Source: DYRB01 sp963845265
GTDB lineage: Bacteria > Pseudomonadota > Gammaproteobacteria > Chromatiales > Chromatiaceae
Direction of reading: 5' to 3'
NCBI GenBank assembly: GCA_963845265.1
Contig: CAWJRN010000027.1
Span: forward strand, 48,844 to 112,843
DNA: 64,000 nucleotides
Shown: positions 47,847 to 56,994 of the stretch, piece after piece
Position numbering within the stretch: position 1 is the stretch's first letter
How the letters are laid out: each line of letters starts with the position of its first letter
The notes under the pieces: model-generated
Databases searched by the model: none
Told to the model about the DNA's origin: nothing
What the model saw: only the letters and a program-made list of their open reading frames with translations
Position numbers and translations under genes: made by a program

Positions 47847-49373
47847 TCAACCCTGGCAGGTTTCGACCCGGGTGCTGAGCCTCAAACGGGAACGGATCAG
47901 CCGCGACAGGCTGTCGATGCCAAGGTTGAGCAAGGCGGTGATCAGGATCAGCAGCATGACGCGATCCAGCCGGATGTCGGCGATCGCGCTGTCAATGTAG
48001 AAACCCAAGGTCGCGATACCCAACACCCCGAGTATGGCCGTCTCCCGCATGATCACCTCCCAGCGATAAAAGAGGAATGCCAAGAACTGGCCGTACATCC
48101 GCGGCACAATCTCGAAGGCATAACGGTTGACGCCGGTCGAGCTATCCGGACGCAGGCGGATCTCGTCGCTGTAGCGGCCGAGCAGGTGCCCGATGATGGC
48201 GCCATTGTGCAGGGCCAGTGCGACGATTGCCGGCAGCATCGAAGGGCCCCAGAGCTGCAGGAAGATGTAGACCAGGATGAACTCCGGGGTCGAACGTGCG
48301 ACGACGAGAAACAGGTGTCCCACGCCACGACCGAAACGACCGAAGAATTGCTGCGAGATCAGCGGGAAAAAGGCCAGCGCCAGAAACGCGGTGGCGACCA
48401 GCGCGATCTGGGTCAACACCACGGTCGCGACGATACCGGGCAATGCCTGATCCGTGAGCAGCATCGCGAGCCAATCGGCGAAGTGCGACCAGGACTGCGG
48501 GTCGAGCAGGTCGGCATGCCGCAGCGGCGCGGGCACGATGTCCTCGGTGAGAAACCGGCGGATGTTGTCCCACCGAATGTCGGAAGTACCGCCCAGCAGA
48601 AAAGGCGCGACCAGCAAATACAGGCCAAGCAGTTTGGGTTTCATCCACACTCGCAGGGTGGCGATGATGACGTAGAAGATGATCAGTAGTGCGGCGGCCT
48701 CTGAATAATTGCCTTCGCTGAACGCCGTTTGCAGGTAGTAGCCGAGCGTAGGCAGGCCGACGAAACCCAGCACGGCGCTGGAGCGAAGACCGCACTCGAA
48801 GCGGTAGAAGGTGTAGTTCTTGATGTGGACCCAGGCATCCGGCAGGCGGACGAAGAAAAAGGCCGAGATCGTCGAAACGCCGGCCGGCAAGACTTTCAAC
48901 GCCGCCGGCGGCGCCTCTTCGAGGGTCTCGGCATAGACCTTGGCGCAGATGCCGGCGTAGGGGATCGCAATCGCGAGCACGCCGGTCAAGGGTGATAACC
49001 CGAGCATCTGCAGAAAGATCAGGGCCCAGAACAGTTCATGGATCGAGCGCGCGACGGCACAGGCCCAACGCACCGGGCCGACGTGGAAGAACTGCGCCAG
49101 CACAAAGCCGGCAACGGCGGCCAGCGCAACGCCGACCAGGGCGAAGGCGATGGTCTGAATGATCGCCGTACCGAGGGTTTCAAACGCCAGAAAGTCGGGC
49201 GTCAATACCCCCCAAAGCATGCGTTCGAGTTCCGACCACGGATCGAGCGTGGTGACGGAAACGTCGGCAAACAGCAGGCAGACCGCCGCGATGGCAACGA
49301 ACACAAAGCTGACAATGACGGCCGGGGAGTAGCGCGGCCTGAGACCGCTGTGCGAATCAGTCGCGATTGTCAT
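47847..49373 (-). CDS. PhnE-type ABC permease, two permease domains fused
   Basis: ATG 49373 lies inside the end of the ATPase gene (17-base overlap), giving 508 residues. Two binding-protein-dependent permease domains are visible. The first (about 20-250) has the EAA-like loop GICAKVYAETLEEAPPAALK. The second (about 310-500) has GHLLGRYSDEIRLRPDSSTG in the same position. PhnE proteins are normally single-domain homodimers of about 260 residues, so this chain would form the whole channel. It belongs with the ATPase and the PhnD-like binding protein upstream. Confidence 0.85.
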   Translation of the reverse strand: MTIATDSHSGLRPRYSPAVIVSFVFVAIAAVCLLFADVSVTTLDPWSELERMLWGVLTPDFLAFETLGTAIIQTIAFALVGVALAAVAGFVLAQFFHVGPVRWACAVARSIHELFWALIFLQMLGLSPLTGVLAIAIPYAGICAKVYAETLEEAPPAALKVLPAGVSTISAFFFVRLPDAWVHIKNYTFYRFECGLRSSAVLGFVGLPTLGYYLQTAFSEGNYSEAAALLIIFYVIIATLRVWMKPKLLGLYLLVAPFLLGGTSDIRWDNIRRFLTEDIVPAPLRHADLLDPQSWSHFADWLAMLLTDQALPGIVATVVLTQIALVATAFLALAFFPLISQQFFGRFGRGVGHLFLVVARSTPEFILVYIFLQLWGPSMLPAIVALALHNGAIIGHLLGRYSDEIRLRPDSSTGVNRYAFEIVPRMYGQFLAFLFYRWEVIMRETAILGVLGIATLGFYIDSAIADIRLDRVMLLILITALLNLGIDSLSRLIRSRLRLSTRVETCQG

Positions 49374-50028
49374 CGCTGCGTTTGTACAAGAAATCGAGAT
49401 CGGACACCGTAAGCCCGGCGCTCGCCCGGTCCAGTGCGATGCCGCCATCCTTCAGGCCGATGATGCGCGACGCGTAGCACAGCGCCAGCTCGACATCGTG
49501 CATGGCCAGGACGACGGTTTCGAACTGCTCATGCAGGGCATCCAGGACCGTCCGCGCCTGGTGACTGTCGACAGCCGATACCGGTTCGTCCCCCAGCACC
49601 AGTGCGCCGCCCTGATGCATTGCCCGACAGACGCCGACACGCTGCTGTTGTCCGCCGGATAACGCAGCCGCCGGTTCGAAGAGCTTTTCTTCCAGCCCCA
49701 GACGTTCCACCAGGGGCCGGATCGCCGCGATCTCCCGGCGCTGGGGCCAGGCGAGATTGAGCAGGTTGTACCAGGTCGAATGCCGATGCAGGCGTCCCAT
49801 GTAGATGTTGTGGAAGACGCTCAATGAACCGACCAGTCCCGGGTTCTGCGTGACCAGGGCGGCCTGTTGGTGCAGGCGCCCCTGGATCGCGGTCAGCAGT
49901 GTCGACTTGCCGGCACCGCTCTCGCCCACAAGGGCGATGCGGTCTCCCGCCCGTATCGCGATCGAAACATCTCGCAGCACAAGACCCCGGTCGTAACCGA
50001 GGTCCTGATTGACCAGTTGCAGCAACAC
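49357..50028 (-). CDS. PhnC-type ABC transporter ATPase
   Basis: The 223-residue ATPase has Walker A GESGAGKST, Q-loop VTQNP, signature LSGGQQQR, Walker B ALVLGDEP and the H-loop MHD. Similarity is highest to phosphonate-type ATPases. The gene starts 6 bp after the binding-protein stop and overlaps the permease start, so the three genes are one operon in the order binding protein, ATPase, permease. Confidence 0.9.
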   Translation of the reverse strand: MLLQLVNQDLGYDRGLVLRDVSIAIRAGDRIALVGESGAGKSTLLTAIQGRLHQQAALVTQNPGLVGSLSVFHNIYMGRLHRHSTWYNLLNLAWPQRREIAAIRPLVERLGLEEKLFEPAAALSGGQQQRVGVCRAMHQGGALVLGDEPVSAVDSHQARTVLDALHEQFETVVLAMHDVELALCYASRIIGLKDGGIALDRASAGLTVSDLDFLYKRSDDNRD

Positions 50029-50034
50029 TGGGCG

Positions 50035-50907
50035 TCAATCGATCAGCTTGATCTCACGGGCGGTATCGAGGATCGGCTGAAAATCGGCGTTCGAGGCCGG
50101 AATGAAGCCACTGCGCGGGAAGGAGGCCAACAGATCCGGGTCGCGCATGTTCAACAGCGCGGTCGTCACCTTCTCTTTGAAGCCGGCTCCCCAGCGGGCA
50201 TCGACATCGCCGCGGATGGACCACTGGTAATCCGGATAGGGCGGCGTCGCCCAGATTACCGAGACCTTGTTCGGATCGACCTTGCCGTCTTTGAGTTCCT
50301 CGTCCCAGACCTTGAAGTTGACGGCGCCGACCTGGTAGGCACCCGACTGCACCAACGCGATGGTCTTCGAGTGGTTGTCGCTGAAACCGACCTTTTCAAA
50401 CACCGCTTCGGGTGCCTTGTCGAGGTACTTGCGGATGTAGTACTCCGGCATGAGTCGACCGGACGTCGAGCCCTTGGACCCGAAGGTGAAGGTCTTGCCG
50501 GCGATGCCGACCGGGAAATCATCAGCGACCGCCAGCCCGGTGCTAGCATGGGCGATGAAGTAGGTCACGAACTCCGGATCCTCCACCCCCTGCGCGATGG
50601 CCTCCGAGCCCTCGACCAGCAGCCGGGCACGCACGCCGGACAAGCCGCCGAACCAGGCCAGTTGGACCTGGTCGTTGCGGAAGGCCGTGACGGCCGCTGC
50701 ATAGGATTTGACCGGTACATAACGGGTTTCCACACCCAGTTCCTGCGTCAGATAGCTGGCAACCTTGCCGAAACGCTCCTGCAATCGGGCCTCATCCTGG
50801 TCTGGTATCGCGGTAAACACGAAGGTGTCGGCGGCCACGACCGAGGTGGCCAGCAAACCGACAACGAGCCCCACTACCCATTTTTTAGCCGTCGTAAGAT
50901 TGATCAC
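50035..50907 (-). CDS. PhnD-like periplasmic binding protein (phosphonate/phosphite/oxyanion type)
   Basis: I prefer the GTG at 50907 (INLTTAKKWVVGLVVGLLAT is then the signal peptide), with GAGG about 12 bases upstream; ATG 50946 would add 13 residues. The mature protein has FTAIPDQDEARLQERFGKVA, YVPVKSYAAAVTAFRNDQVQ, LAWFGGLSGV, TFTFGSKGSTSGRLMPEYYI and QVGAVNFKVWDEE. The S-K-G-S-T-S-G stretch is the anion-binding site of PhnD-like proteins. I recall close homologues annotated as putative selenate binding proteins; the ligand is not certain. It feeds the fused permease and ATPase downstream. Confidence 0.85.
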   Translation of the reverse strand: MINLTTAKKWVVGLVVGLLATSVVAADTFVFTAIPDQDEARLQERFGKVASYLTQELGVETRYVPVKSYAAAVTAFRNDQVQLAWFGGLSGVRARLLVEGSEAIAQGVEDPEFVTYFIAHASTGLAVADDFPVGIAGKTFTFGSKGSTSGRLMPEYYIRKYLDKAPEAVFEKVGFSDNHSKTIALVQSGAYQVGAVNFKVWDEELKDGKVDPNKVSVIWATPPYPDYQWSIRGDVDARWGAGFKEKVTTALLNMRDPDLLASFPRSGFIPASNADFQPILDTAREIKLID

Positions 50908-51133
50908 GGTATTTGGTGTCCTCTTCAGGGGAAACGATCGGAACATCAGGTCAGGGACACTAGGGTATGCGAACCCCGGGTTCAACCTCGGTCTCGGTGT
51001 ATTGCTCGCGATTCGACCCCCCAATCCAAGGGGTAATGTGGTTTGGCGTCCATCTTGCCTCGCGTGTATGACGGGCGCTTAGACCCGCACGCTTGAATTT
51101 GCAAATAGCAGGAGGCTGGGGTTAGGTCTTGAC

Positions 51134-51995
51134 TCATGCCTCAGCCTGGCCGCCCCGCCCAGGTGCAGCGCGGATGATCTTGCTGATGCGCGATTGGTGC
51201 AGCCCGAAATAGTCGCCGATTTCCTTCATGGTGTATCCGCCGCTGGCATAAGCGGTCTTGATCGCTTGATTTCGGTCGGCATGCCGCCGGTCAGATTCTG
51301 GTGATGAGCGCGGAACGGGCCGACGCTTCGTCTGGGGCACCTCGCGGAGGTCAAGCGCGTTTGGCACCCTGTGCTGCATGGACTCTACGAAGGCGTCCGA
51401 GCCGAGAAAGACCTGCCGCTTGAGGGACTCCCAGGGCGAAGGCTGCCCCAAACCTGCGGCGACGAAGGAACGGTAACCCTTGATGGCTTGCACTTCCGTC
51501 TGGCCGAAAGCCGCGAGGGTCGCGCGCGTCTACAACCACTCAGGGGCCGCTTCCTCGCCGATCATGACCCGATAGCTGCTCCAGGGGTAATCCCCCGGGG
51601 ATAGAACCATACCCTCACGCACCGCGTTGAGGACCAAGTAACGCGCAAGTTCCAGAAAATAGGTTTCCTTCTCAACCAGAATCGCTTTGTACCGCCCCTG
51701 AAAGACGTGCCCCACCCGTTGGTAGACGCGGTTGAACCGCTGGGTGTAAACGCCGTTGAGCTCCCTCATCCCCTTGGCAAGATTCCCGTCCGGCGTCTCA
51801 ACAAGGATGATGGTAATGGTTGGTCATCAGGCAGTAGGCGTGGACGATCCAGTTGAGCCGTCCCTAAACACCCCCGAGCACGTCGAAAAACACCCGCCGG
51901 TCGCCGAGCGCCCGAAAGATGTCCTCGCGTCCGTCGCCACGCGACGTGACGTGGTAGAGCGCCCCGGCAAATTCCAGTCGCAGTGGCCTAGCCAT
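51134..51995 (-). pseudogene. REP-associated tyrosine transposase (RAYT, Y1_Tnp), copy 1, broken
   Basis: The ATG at 51995 opens MARPLRLEFAGALYHVTSRG and LGDRRVFFDVLGGV, then an in-frame TAG replaces the usual Trp of the GGVWG motif. LNWIVHAYCLMTNHYH (the HUH-type pair) follows, but the frame changes at least twice afterwards. The C-terminal helix-turn-helix (MKEIGDYFGLHQSRISKIIR) is present. Its relatives at 61164 and 63124 are in the same orientation. Such enzymes mobilise REP palindromes. Confidence 0.85.
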
Positions 51996-52033
51996 GGCCA
52001 CAAAGTTAGCTTCGAAGGGGAATAAGTCAAGAG

Positions 52034-52142
52034 CTGACCCCGTCCGCTGACCCCGTCCGCTGACCCCGTCCGCTGACCCCGTCCGCTGACCCCGTCCGCT
52101 GACCCCGTCCGCCTTGACCCCGTCCGCCTATGACCCCGTCCG
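52034..52142. repeat. Minisatellite, 13-bp unit repeated eight times
   Basis: Six exact units of CTGACCCCGTCCG occupy 52034-52111. Two longer variants follow, CCTTGACCCCGTCCG and CCTATGACCCCGTCCG, up to 52142. It lies between the broken transposase and the nhaR fragment, exactly at the edge of the duplicated block. Confidence 0.95.
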
Positions 52143-52146
52143 CCTA

Positions 52147-52406
52147 GCGCATTGGCGCCAACCCGCGGGTGGTGGCGGAGTTCGAAGACCGTGCCCTGAT
52201 GAAGACCTTCGGCGAGGCGGGCGTCGGCGTCTTCACCGCACCGACGGTGGTCGAGGCGGACGTGGTTGCCAAGTATGGCGTCGCCATCCTCGGTCGCACC
52301 GAGGAGGTCAGCGAGCGCTTCTACGCCATCTCCGCCGAGCGACGGATCAAGCATCCGGCGGGTATCCGCCATCACCGCGGCGGCGCGCAGCACGCTGTTC
52401 GGGTAG
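52147..52406 (+). pseudogene. nhaR: C-terminal fragment of nhaR (LysR-type activator), frameshifted
   Basis: The bases encode IGANPRVVAEFEDRALMKTF, GEAGVGVFTAPTVVEADVVA and GRTEEVSERFYAISAERRIK, the end of the NhaR co-inducer domain. No DNA-binding part exists: the minisatellite abuts it. At 52360-52362 one extra G moves the last helix (AITAAARSTLFG stop) out of frame. NhaR activates Na+/H+ antiporter genes; none is in the window. It converges on the LOG gene. Confidence 0.75.
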
Positions 52407-52442
52407 CCCGCCCCCCTGTAGCTGGGGCGGCAGGGGACGGGC

Positions 52443-53270
52443 CTACAGAATCGCCCCACGCTCAGCGAGCGCGTACTGGGCCAAGCTGCCGGTCACGAAC
52501 CGAAACGCATCATCCACCGAGTCCGTGCGGTGGAAAATGGCGACGTCATCGCTGTCGATCATGCCATTGCGAATCAGCGCATCGAAGTCGACGACTTGAT
52601 CCCAGTAGTCGGTGCCGAACAGGACCACCGGGAGGTGTTTGCGTATCTTATGTGTCTGCAGCAGGGTGAGGATCTCGAATAGCTCGTCCAGGGTACCGAA
52701 CCCCCCGGGGAACACGATGACCGCCTTGGCCAGGTAGGCGAACCAGAACTTGCGCATGAAGAAGTAGTGGAAATGGACACCGAGCTCGCGGGTGACATAG
52801 GGGTTGTCGAACTCCTCCACGGGAATCGAGATGGTCAGCCCCAGGTTCACCCCACGGGCCTCCGAGGCACCGCGGTTGGCGGCTTCCATGATGCCGGGCC
52901 CGCCGCCCGTGCAAACGACGAAACGCCGCTCCTCGTCTTCGAGCTGTTTGGACCACTCCGTCAAGCGCCCTGCCAACTCCCGCGCGGCCTCATAGAATCG
53001 GGAAAGCCCGAGGTCCCGCCGCGCCCGGTCCAAGTCGCCGTCGCCCTGCTCGGCGGCGTCGAGCCGCTGCTGCGCCTGTTCCCGCGAAGGAATCCGGGCG
53101 CTGCCCATGAAGACGATGGTGTCGTCCACCCGATAGCGGGCGAATCGGCTTTGCGGCTCCAGGTACTCGGAGAGGATCCGCAGTGCCCTGGCGCTCGAGC
53201 TCTTCAAGAATCGTTCGTTGAGATAGGCATGCACAGTGCGCTGCTGCTGCCCGTTGTCTTCGTTGCTCAA
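52443..53270 (-). CDS. LOG-family nucleotide-binding protein (TIGR00730-like), copy 2, complete
   Basis: The TTG at 53270 with GAGGAG upstream starts a 275-residue protein (SNEDNGQQQRTVHAYLNERF). A helical N-terminal extension (about 1-50) precedes the Rossmann-like domain: DTIVFMGSARIPS, RRFVVCTGGGPGIMEAANRG, GLTISIPVEEFDNPY and the family hallmark PGGFGTLDELFEIL. LOG proteins hydrolyse nucleoside 5'-monophosphates to free base and ribose 5-phosphate. Three-quarter length copies exist at both sites but only this one keeps the PGGxGTxxE site. It is divergent from the Rieske/FMN gene. Confidence 0.88.
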   Translation of the reverse strand: MSNEDNGQQQRTVHAYLNERFLKSSSARALRILSEYLEPQSRFARYRVDDTIVFMGSARIPSREQAQQRLDAAEQGDGDLDRARRDLGLSRFYEAARELAGRLTEWSKQLEDEERRFVVCTGGGPGIMEAANRGASEARGVNLGLTISIPVEEFDNPYVTRELGVHFHYFFMRKFWFAYLAKAVIVFPGGFGTLDELFEILTLLQTHKIRKHLPVVLFGTDYWDQVVDFDALIRNGMIDSDDVAIFHRTDSVDDAFRFVTGSLAQYALAERGAIL

Positions 53271-55230
53271 GGCCTGCTCCTCTTCGATCAGAGACCATCG
53301 CGCGCCCGGTAGGCGCGCAACTATAGAATGACTTGCCACATCGCAGCACGATCGTTGGACCAGCTGAGGCGGAGCAGATTCCACGATGCCCTGCGTCCGC
53401 CCCAGTGCCGCCGGCTGTGCAGGTGATTGGCGCATGCTGTTCCGCCCGGCCAGTCGCGCCGATAGGATAGAGTTGCGGCTTGCCCTCGGGAGGGGCGGCG
53501 GCCATGGGAGGACGGGGTCGAGAACTGACCCTGGAGCCCCCAAGACTTAAGCCCGGGTACCTGCGACCTCGATCAGGCTCAGGCCCCGTTGAATGGCCGG
53601 CCGTCGCAAGGCCGGACATGGCCGGAAATGTCTATCAACAAGAGGCGATGCCCATGAGAAAAACCACCGTCGCCCAATGGTCCGATCTGAAACCCCTCGA
53701 ACCTGCTTACGCCCTGGTCGCCGGTGTGGATCTGGTGGTCGTGCGTTGGCAGGAGGGAGACCAGGTCTCGGTGCTCTACGGGCGCTGCGCCCATCGCGGT
53801 GCCTTGATGTCTGACGGCCGCATCGAGGGAGGAAATATCGTCTGTGGTCTGCATGACTGGGATTACAGCTACCGGACCGGCATCAGCTCCTACAATCCCG
53901 CGGAAAGACTGCACCGCTTCAACGCCTGGCTGGAGGACGGCGAGGTCCGGGTCGACGCGAACGAGATCGACGCCTGGGCGCTGGACAACCCTCAGCCATA
54001 CGATCGCGATGCCTATCAGGGGCTGTACAAGGACCACCACGGTGGACCCGAGGAGCCGCACTACCAGTACATTCAGCACCTGGCCGAACATGGCCTGTCC
54101 AGAGTGGGTCACCATGGCCGGGTCAGCGCCATGGGGGTGCCGCGGGACCAGTTGCCGCGGTGGGAGGACATCCAGATCCTCACGGCCCAACTGCACCGGG
54201 TGCCGCTGCTGGACGAGCACCCGGTCGGCACCGAGGTGGTCATAGGTCCCAATGCTGCCAGACCGCTGCGCCTGGAGACCCCACTGTTTGTCTCCGACAT
54301 GAGCTTCGGCGCCTTGTCCGAAGAGGCCAAGGTGGCCTTGGCCATGGGCGCCGAGCTCGCCGGCACCGGTATCTGCTCCGGCGAGGGCGGCATGCTGCCC
54401 GACGAGCAGGCTTCCAACTCCCGCTACCTCTACGAGCTGGCCTCGGCGCGGTTCGGTTACTCCATGGACAAGGTTCAGCGGTGCCAGGCGTTTCACTTCA
54501 AGTGCGGCCAGGGGGCTAAGACCGGCACCGGCGGTCACCTGCCCGGCAACAAGGTCAAGGGGCGTATCGCCGAGGTGCGCGGACTGCCCGAGGGTGAATC
54601 CGCCATCTCGCCGCCGCGCTTCCCGGACTGGGACGGCACGGACGACTACCGCCGCTTCGCCGCGGAGGTGCGCGAGGCCACCGGCGGCATCCCCATCGGC
54701 GTCAAGCTATCGGCCCAGCACATCGAGCGCGACATCGAGGCGGCGCTGCGGATCGGCGTGGACTACATCATCCTCGATGGCCGCGGCGGCGGTACCGGCG
54801 CCGCCCCCTTGATCTTCCGCGACAATATCTCGGTGCCGACCATTCCGGCGCTGGCGCGTGCGCGTCGCTACCTGGACACGAAGGGCCGCGGCGACGTCTC
54901 CCTCGTGATCACCGGCGGTCTGCGGCTGCCGGCAGATTTCATCAAGGCCATGGCCCTGGGCGCCGATGCCGTCGCGCTGTCCAACGCCGCCTTGCAGGCC
55001 ATCGGATGCCTGGGGATGCGCGCCTGTCACACCAACAACTGCCCGGTCGGCATCGCGACCCAGCGGCCCGATCTGCGCCGCCGCTTGAAGATCGAGACGG
55101 GCGCCAAGCAGCTCAACAACTTCTTGCGGGCCTCGACCGAGCTGATGCAGGTCATGGCACGGGCCTGCGGGCACGACCATCTCAACGAGTTTTGCCTCGA
55201 CGATCTGAGCACCTTCGAGCGCGAGATGGC
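52765..55230. repeat. Long near-identical direct repeat, copy B (about 2.47 kb)
   Basis: This is the counterpart of 33851-36316 (offset 18914 bp, no indels). To its left copy B continues through the complete LOG gene to the nhaR fragment, while copy A stops. Confidence 0.93.
53271..53653. promoter_or_regulatory. Divergent regulatory region of copy B
   Basis: The region equals 34357-34739, including the CCGGCC / GGCCGG hairpin (53597-53602 and 53610-53615). It serves the complete LOG gene on the left and the second Rieske/FMN gene on the right. Confidence 0.5.
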
Positions 55231-55273
55231 ACATCTGACCGGCATCGCCTATGGCGGCGTGTCGCTGGACTGA
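53654..55273 (+). CDS. Rieske [2Fe-2S] / glutamate-synthase-like FMN-binding fusion protein, copy B
   Basis: The 539-residue product is nearly identical to copy A at 34740: the Rieske ligands (Cys45, His47, Cys64, His67), the FMN barrel and the C-x5-C-x4-C cluster motif are all kept. Seen differences are Lys to Arg in HGLSRVGHHG, Tyr to His in TAQLHRVPLL and the last three residues (GGVSLD against GGVIES). Over the final 43 bases the DNA differs at many third positions while the protein hardly changes. Having the complete LOG partner, this copy probably represents the original locus. Confidence 0.88.
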   Translation: MRKTTVAQWSDLKPLEPAYALVAGVDLVVVRWQEGDQVSVLYGRCAHRGALMSDGRIEGGNIVCGLHDWDYSYRTGISSYNPAERLHRFNAWLEDGEVRVDANEIDAWALDNPQPYDRDAYQGLYKDHHGGPEEPHYQYIQHLAEHGLSRVGHHGRVSAMGVPRDQLPRWEDIQILTAQLHRVPLLDEHPVGTEVVIGPNAARPLRLETPLFVSDMSFGALSEEAKVALAMGAELAGTGICSGEGGMLPDEQASNSRYLYELASARFGYSMDKVQRCQAFHFKCGQGAKTGTGGHLPGNKVKGRIAEVRGLPEGESAISPPRFPDWDGTDDYRRFAAEVREATGGIPIGVKLSAQHIERDIEAALRIGVDYIILDGRGGGTGAAPLIFRDNISVPTIPALARARRYLDTKGRGDVSLVITGGLRLPADFIKAMALGADAVALSNAALQAIGCLGMRACHTNNCPVGIATQRPDLRRRLKIETGAKQLNNFLRASTELMQVMARACGHDHLNEFCLDDLSTFEREMAHLTGIAYGGVSLD

Positions 55274-55526
55274 GTCCAGCATCGACGAGTCTGGCCCCCT
55301 GTCGGTTCTCGATCCGCGAAGGCGGTAGGCTGGCAGATGGGACCGGGGCCTGCGATGCGGGCCCTAGCCCGGCGTGGACTCCGTGGATCGGCCCCGCTCG
55401 CGGGGCGTTGCGCCGAGCGGGGTCCCAGGGCGAGTTCGCGCATCGCAGCATCCACGGGCAGTAGAGTTTCCGGCGCGTCGCGGCCCTGGTCTACCCTGTC
55501 GCTATGCGACAGGCTGGAGAATCCCC
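55274..55526. other. Intergenic region, about 250 bp
   Basis: GC-rich, with short self-complementary stretches (for example GCCCCGCTCG and CGAGCGGGG-like segments near 55390-55425). No gene is seen. Confidence 0.4.
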
Positions 55527-55712
55527 ATGAGTAACAACACCTACCCGGAGCGCCACCGAGCTTCCCGTGACCGGCTCAAGGCCCGCGGCATGCGCCAGGT
55601 CGTACGCTGGGTGCCCGACACACGCCGCCCCGGGTTCGGCGCGGAGCCGCCTTCGGCTCTCTGTGAGGCTATCGAAGCTGACCCCTTTATCCCCTTTGCC
55701 CCCTCCGGTTAG
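55527..55712 (+). pseudogene. N-terminal fragment of a MazE/DUF3018-type antitoxin
   Basis: ATG 55527 begins MSNNTYPERHRASRDRLKAR and GMRQVVRWVPDTRRPGF, which is the DNA-binding start of DUF3018 antitoxins (usually about 75 residues followed by a MazF-like toxin). After RRPGF the reading departs into unrelated sequence (GAEPPSALCEAIEADPF) and stops. No toxin gene follows on this strand. Confidence 0.65.
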
Positions 55713-56130
55713 CCCACTGGAAACAAGGGTACGCCGCAGCCCGGTGCAACGTCTGCGAGGCGACGGTCGAGGGTCGCCAGGTCCGCGGGCAGCCGCTTTG
55801 CGACCGCCAGGTGCTGGGCGTCACCCCCCCGCAGGGGCCCGGGACCGTCCATCAACAGGGCCGCGGCACAGAAGTCGACCGGCTCGATCTCCGTTATGCC
55901 CAAGGTGGACGACCCGAAGCGCTGGAAGAGGGCGAGGGCCTGTCGCCGGGTCGCGCAGTACACCACTCCGGTCCGCTCCTTGATGGCACCGACGCTGGCC
56001 ATCTTGGTCAGGGTCCAGGCGGAGATGATGAGCCCGCGGGGGGCGCCGCCTCGATCTGACTCAGCACCAAGGCGGCATTGGGCTCGCGAAAGAAGATGGC
56101 CCCCAGCGCGGAGGTGTCGAGGTGGGTCAC
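55709..56130 (-). pseudogene. VapC-type PIN-domain toxin with a one-base frameshift
   Basis: GTG 56130 overlaps the antitoxin stop (GTGA). Corrected, it encodes 140 residues: THLDTSALGAIFFREPNAAL with the first catalytic Asp, ISAWTLTKMASVGAIKERTG, ITEIEPVDFCAAALLMD and GGDAQHLAVAKRLPADLATL with the downstream acidic residues. The reading is broken in a run of six G on the plus strand (56038-56043); seven would restore it. PIN toxins are RNases. If the break is real the antitoxin is orphaned. Confidence 0.75.
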
Positions 56131-56360
56131 AGCAGGTCGCGTTCCCGCAACTCGGCGACCGTCGCCGCAGCCACGGCTGGGGCGGCATCGACCCAGGCAT
56201 GCAGCGCGGCCCACCCAACGGCTTGCGGCGCCGTCGGCTCCGCGACCAGCCGCGCCACGGGCCGACCGCGACGGGTGATGATGACCTCCGCCCCCGACTC
56301 TACGTCGTCGTTCAGCGCGGAGAGGCGGGACTTGGCATCGGCGACGGAAGCAACCTTCAT
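56127..56360 (-). CDS. Phd/YefM-type antitoxin
   Basis: The 77-residue protein starts MKVASVADAKSRLSALNDDV and has the family motif VIITRRGRPVARLVAEPTAP. The N-terminal part binds DNA and the C-terminal tail (VAAATVAELRERDLL) blocks the toxin. It overlaps the PIN toxin start by three bases, so they are translationally coupled. Confidence 0.85.
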   Translation of the reverse strand: MKVASVADAKSRLSALNDDVESGAEVIITRRGRPVARLVAEPTAPQAVGWAALHAWVDAAPAVAAATVAELRERDLL

Positions 56361-56994
56361 GGCAGGGCTCAGTTGGTTATCTGGAGCCTGAGTTTGCCCA
56401 GGGCTTGATCATGTCGCAAACGACGACACCGAGGCCGAATGCCCGCTTCGCCCTCATTCGGTTTAGAAAATGCTGGATTGCAGACCATCGTCCACGGCGA
56501 CCAGGCGTAAGGGGATGTCGTCGGCGCCATTGAAGGTCGCCCGTTCGTCATCCACGCCTTTGAGCGCCAGGCCTTCCCTGTTGCCTGCCGGCAAAACGGA
56601 AGACTCCACATTCTTGGCTTGGCCCTATTCCTTAACTTTAAAGTCAAAAGGGTAGACACCCGGCTTGCCTCGATCTACCCACCGTGTACCAGGACGGCGG
56701 CGATCTAGGTGACGCGATCCCCGTAGTCCGGGGACAGGCCCGTGGTCTCGAAGTCGATGACGGCGATGGTCTCCATATCGATCCCCCTCAACACTGGCGC
56801 GCGCGGATTATTACAGCTTCATTAATATCTAATCTGCTACAGTTCTGGGGAGCATCGGCGCGATCCGATGCCGAGTGTAGCCGCAAGACGACAGTCCGCT
56901 CAGGGTCCAAAGCGTCGTCCGCGGCCTCCCCAGAGGGCCGATGTCTGGGTGCAGACGCTGGCCTGTCGATACCCTGAGACGAGGAGCAAGTTCC
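56361..56994. other. Intergenic region, 634 bp, containing a nuclease fragment
   Basis: Apart from the exonuclease remnant at 56660-56777 nothing is recognised. An AT-rich stretch at 56810-56840 (with TTCATTAATATCTAATC) probably contains the promoter of the TRAP operon. Confidence 0.5.
56660..56777 (-). pseudogene. N-terminal fragment of a DnaQ-like 3'-5' exonuclease
   Basis: The minus strand from ATG 56777 reads METIAVIDFETTGLSPDYGD, then RVT, stop, IAAVLVHGG, stop. DFET is the Exo I motif of DEDD exonucleases. Two in-frame stops and loss of everything after about 35 codons make it a remnant. Confidence 0.65.

Noticed and set aside
52034..52142. Possible CRISPR array
   Set aside because: The 13-bp units are directly abutting with no spacers and no cas genes are present; it is a minisatellite.
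51827..52459. 210-codon minus-strand frame across the minisatellite
   Set aside because: The repeated RTGSADGVSGRGQ comes from translating the minisatellite; the rest is antisense to the nhaR fragment.
55726..56360. Plus-strand frames over the toxin-antitoxin locus
   Set aside because: Shadows of the Phd and PIN genes, whose motifs lie on the minus strand.
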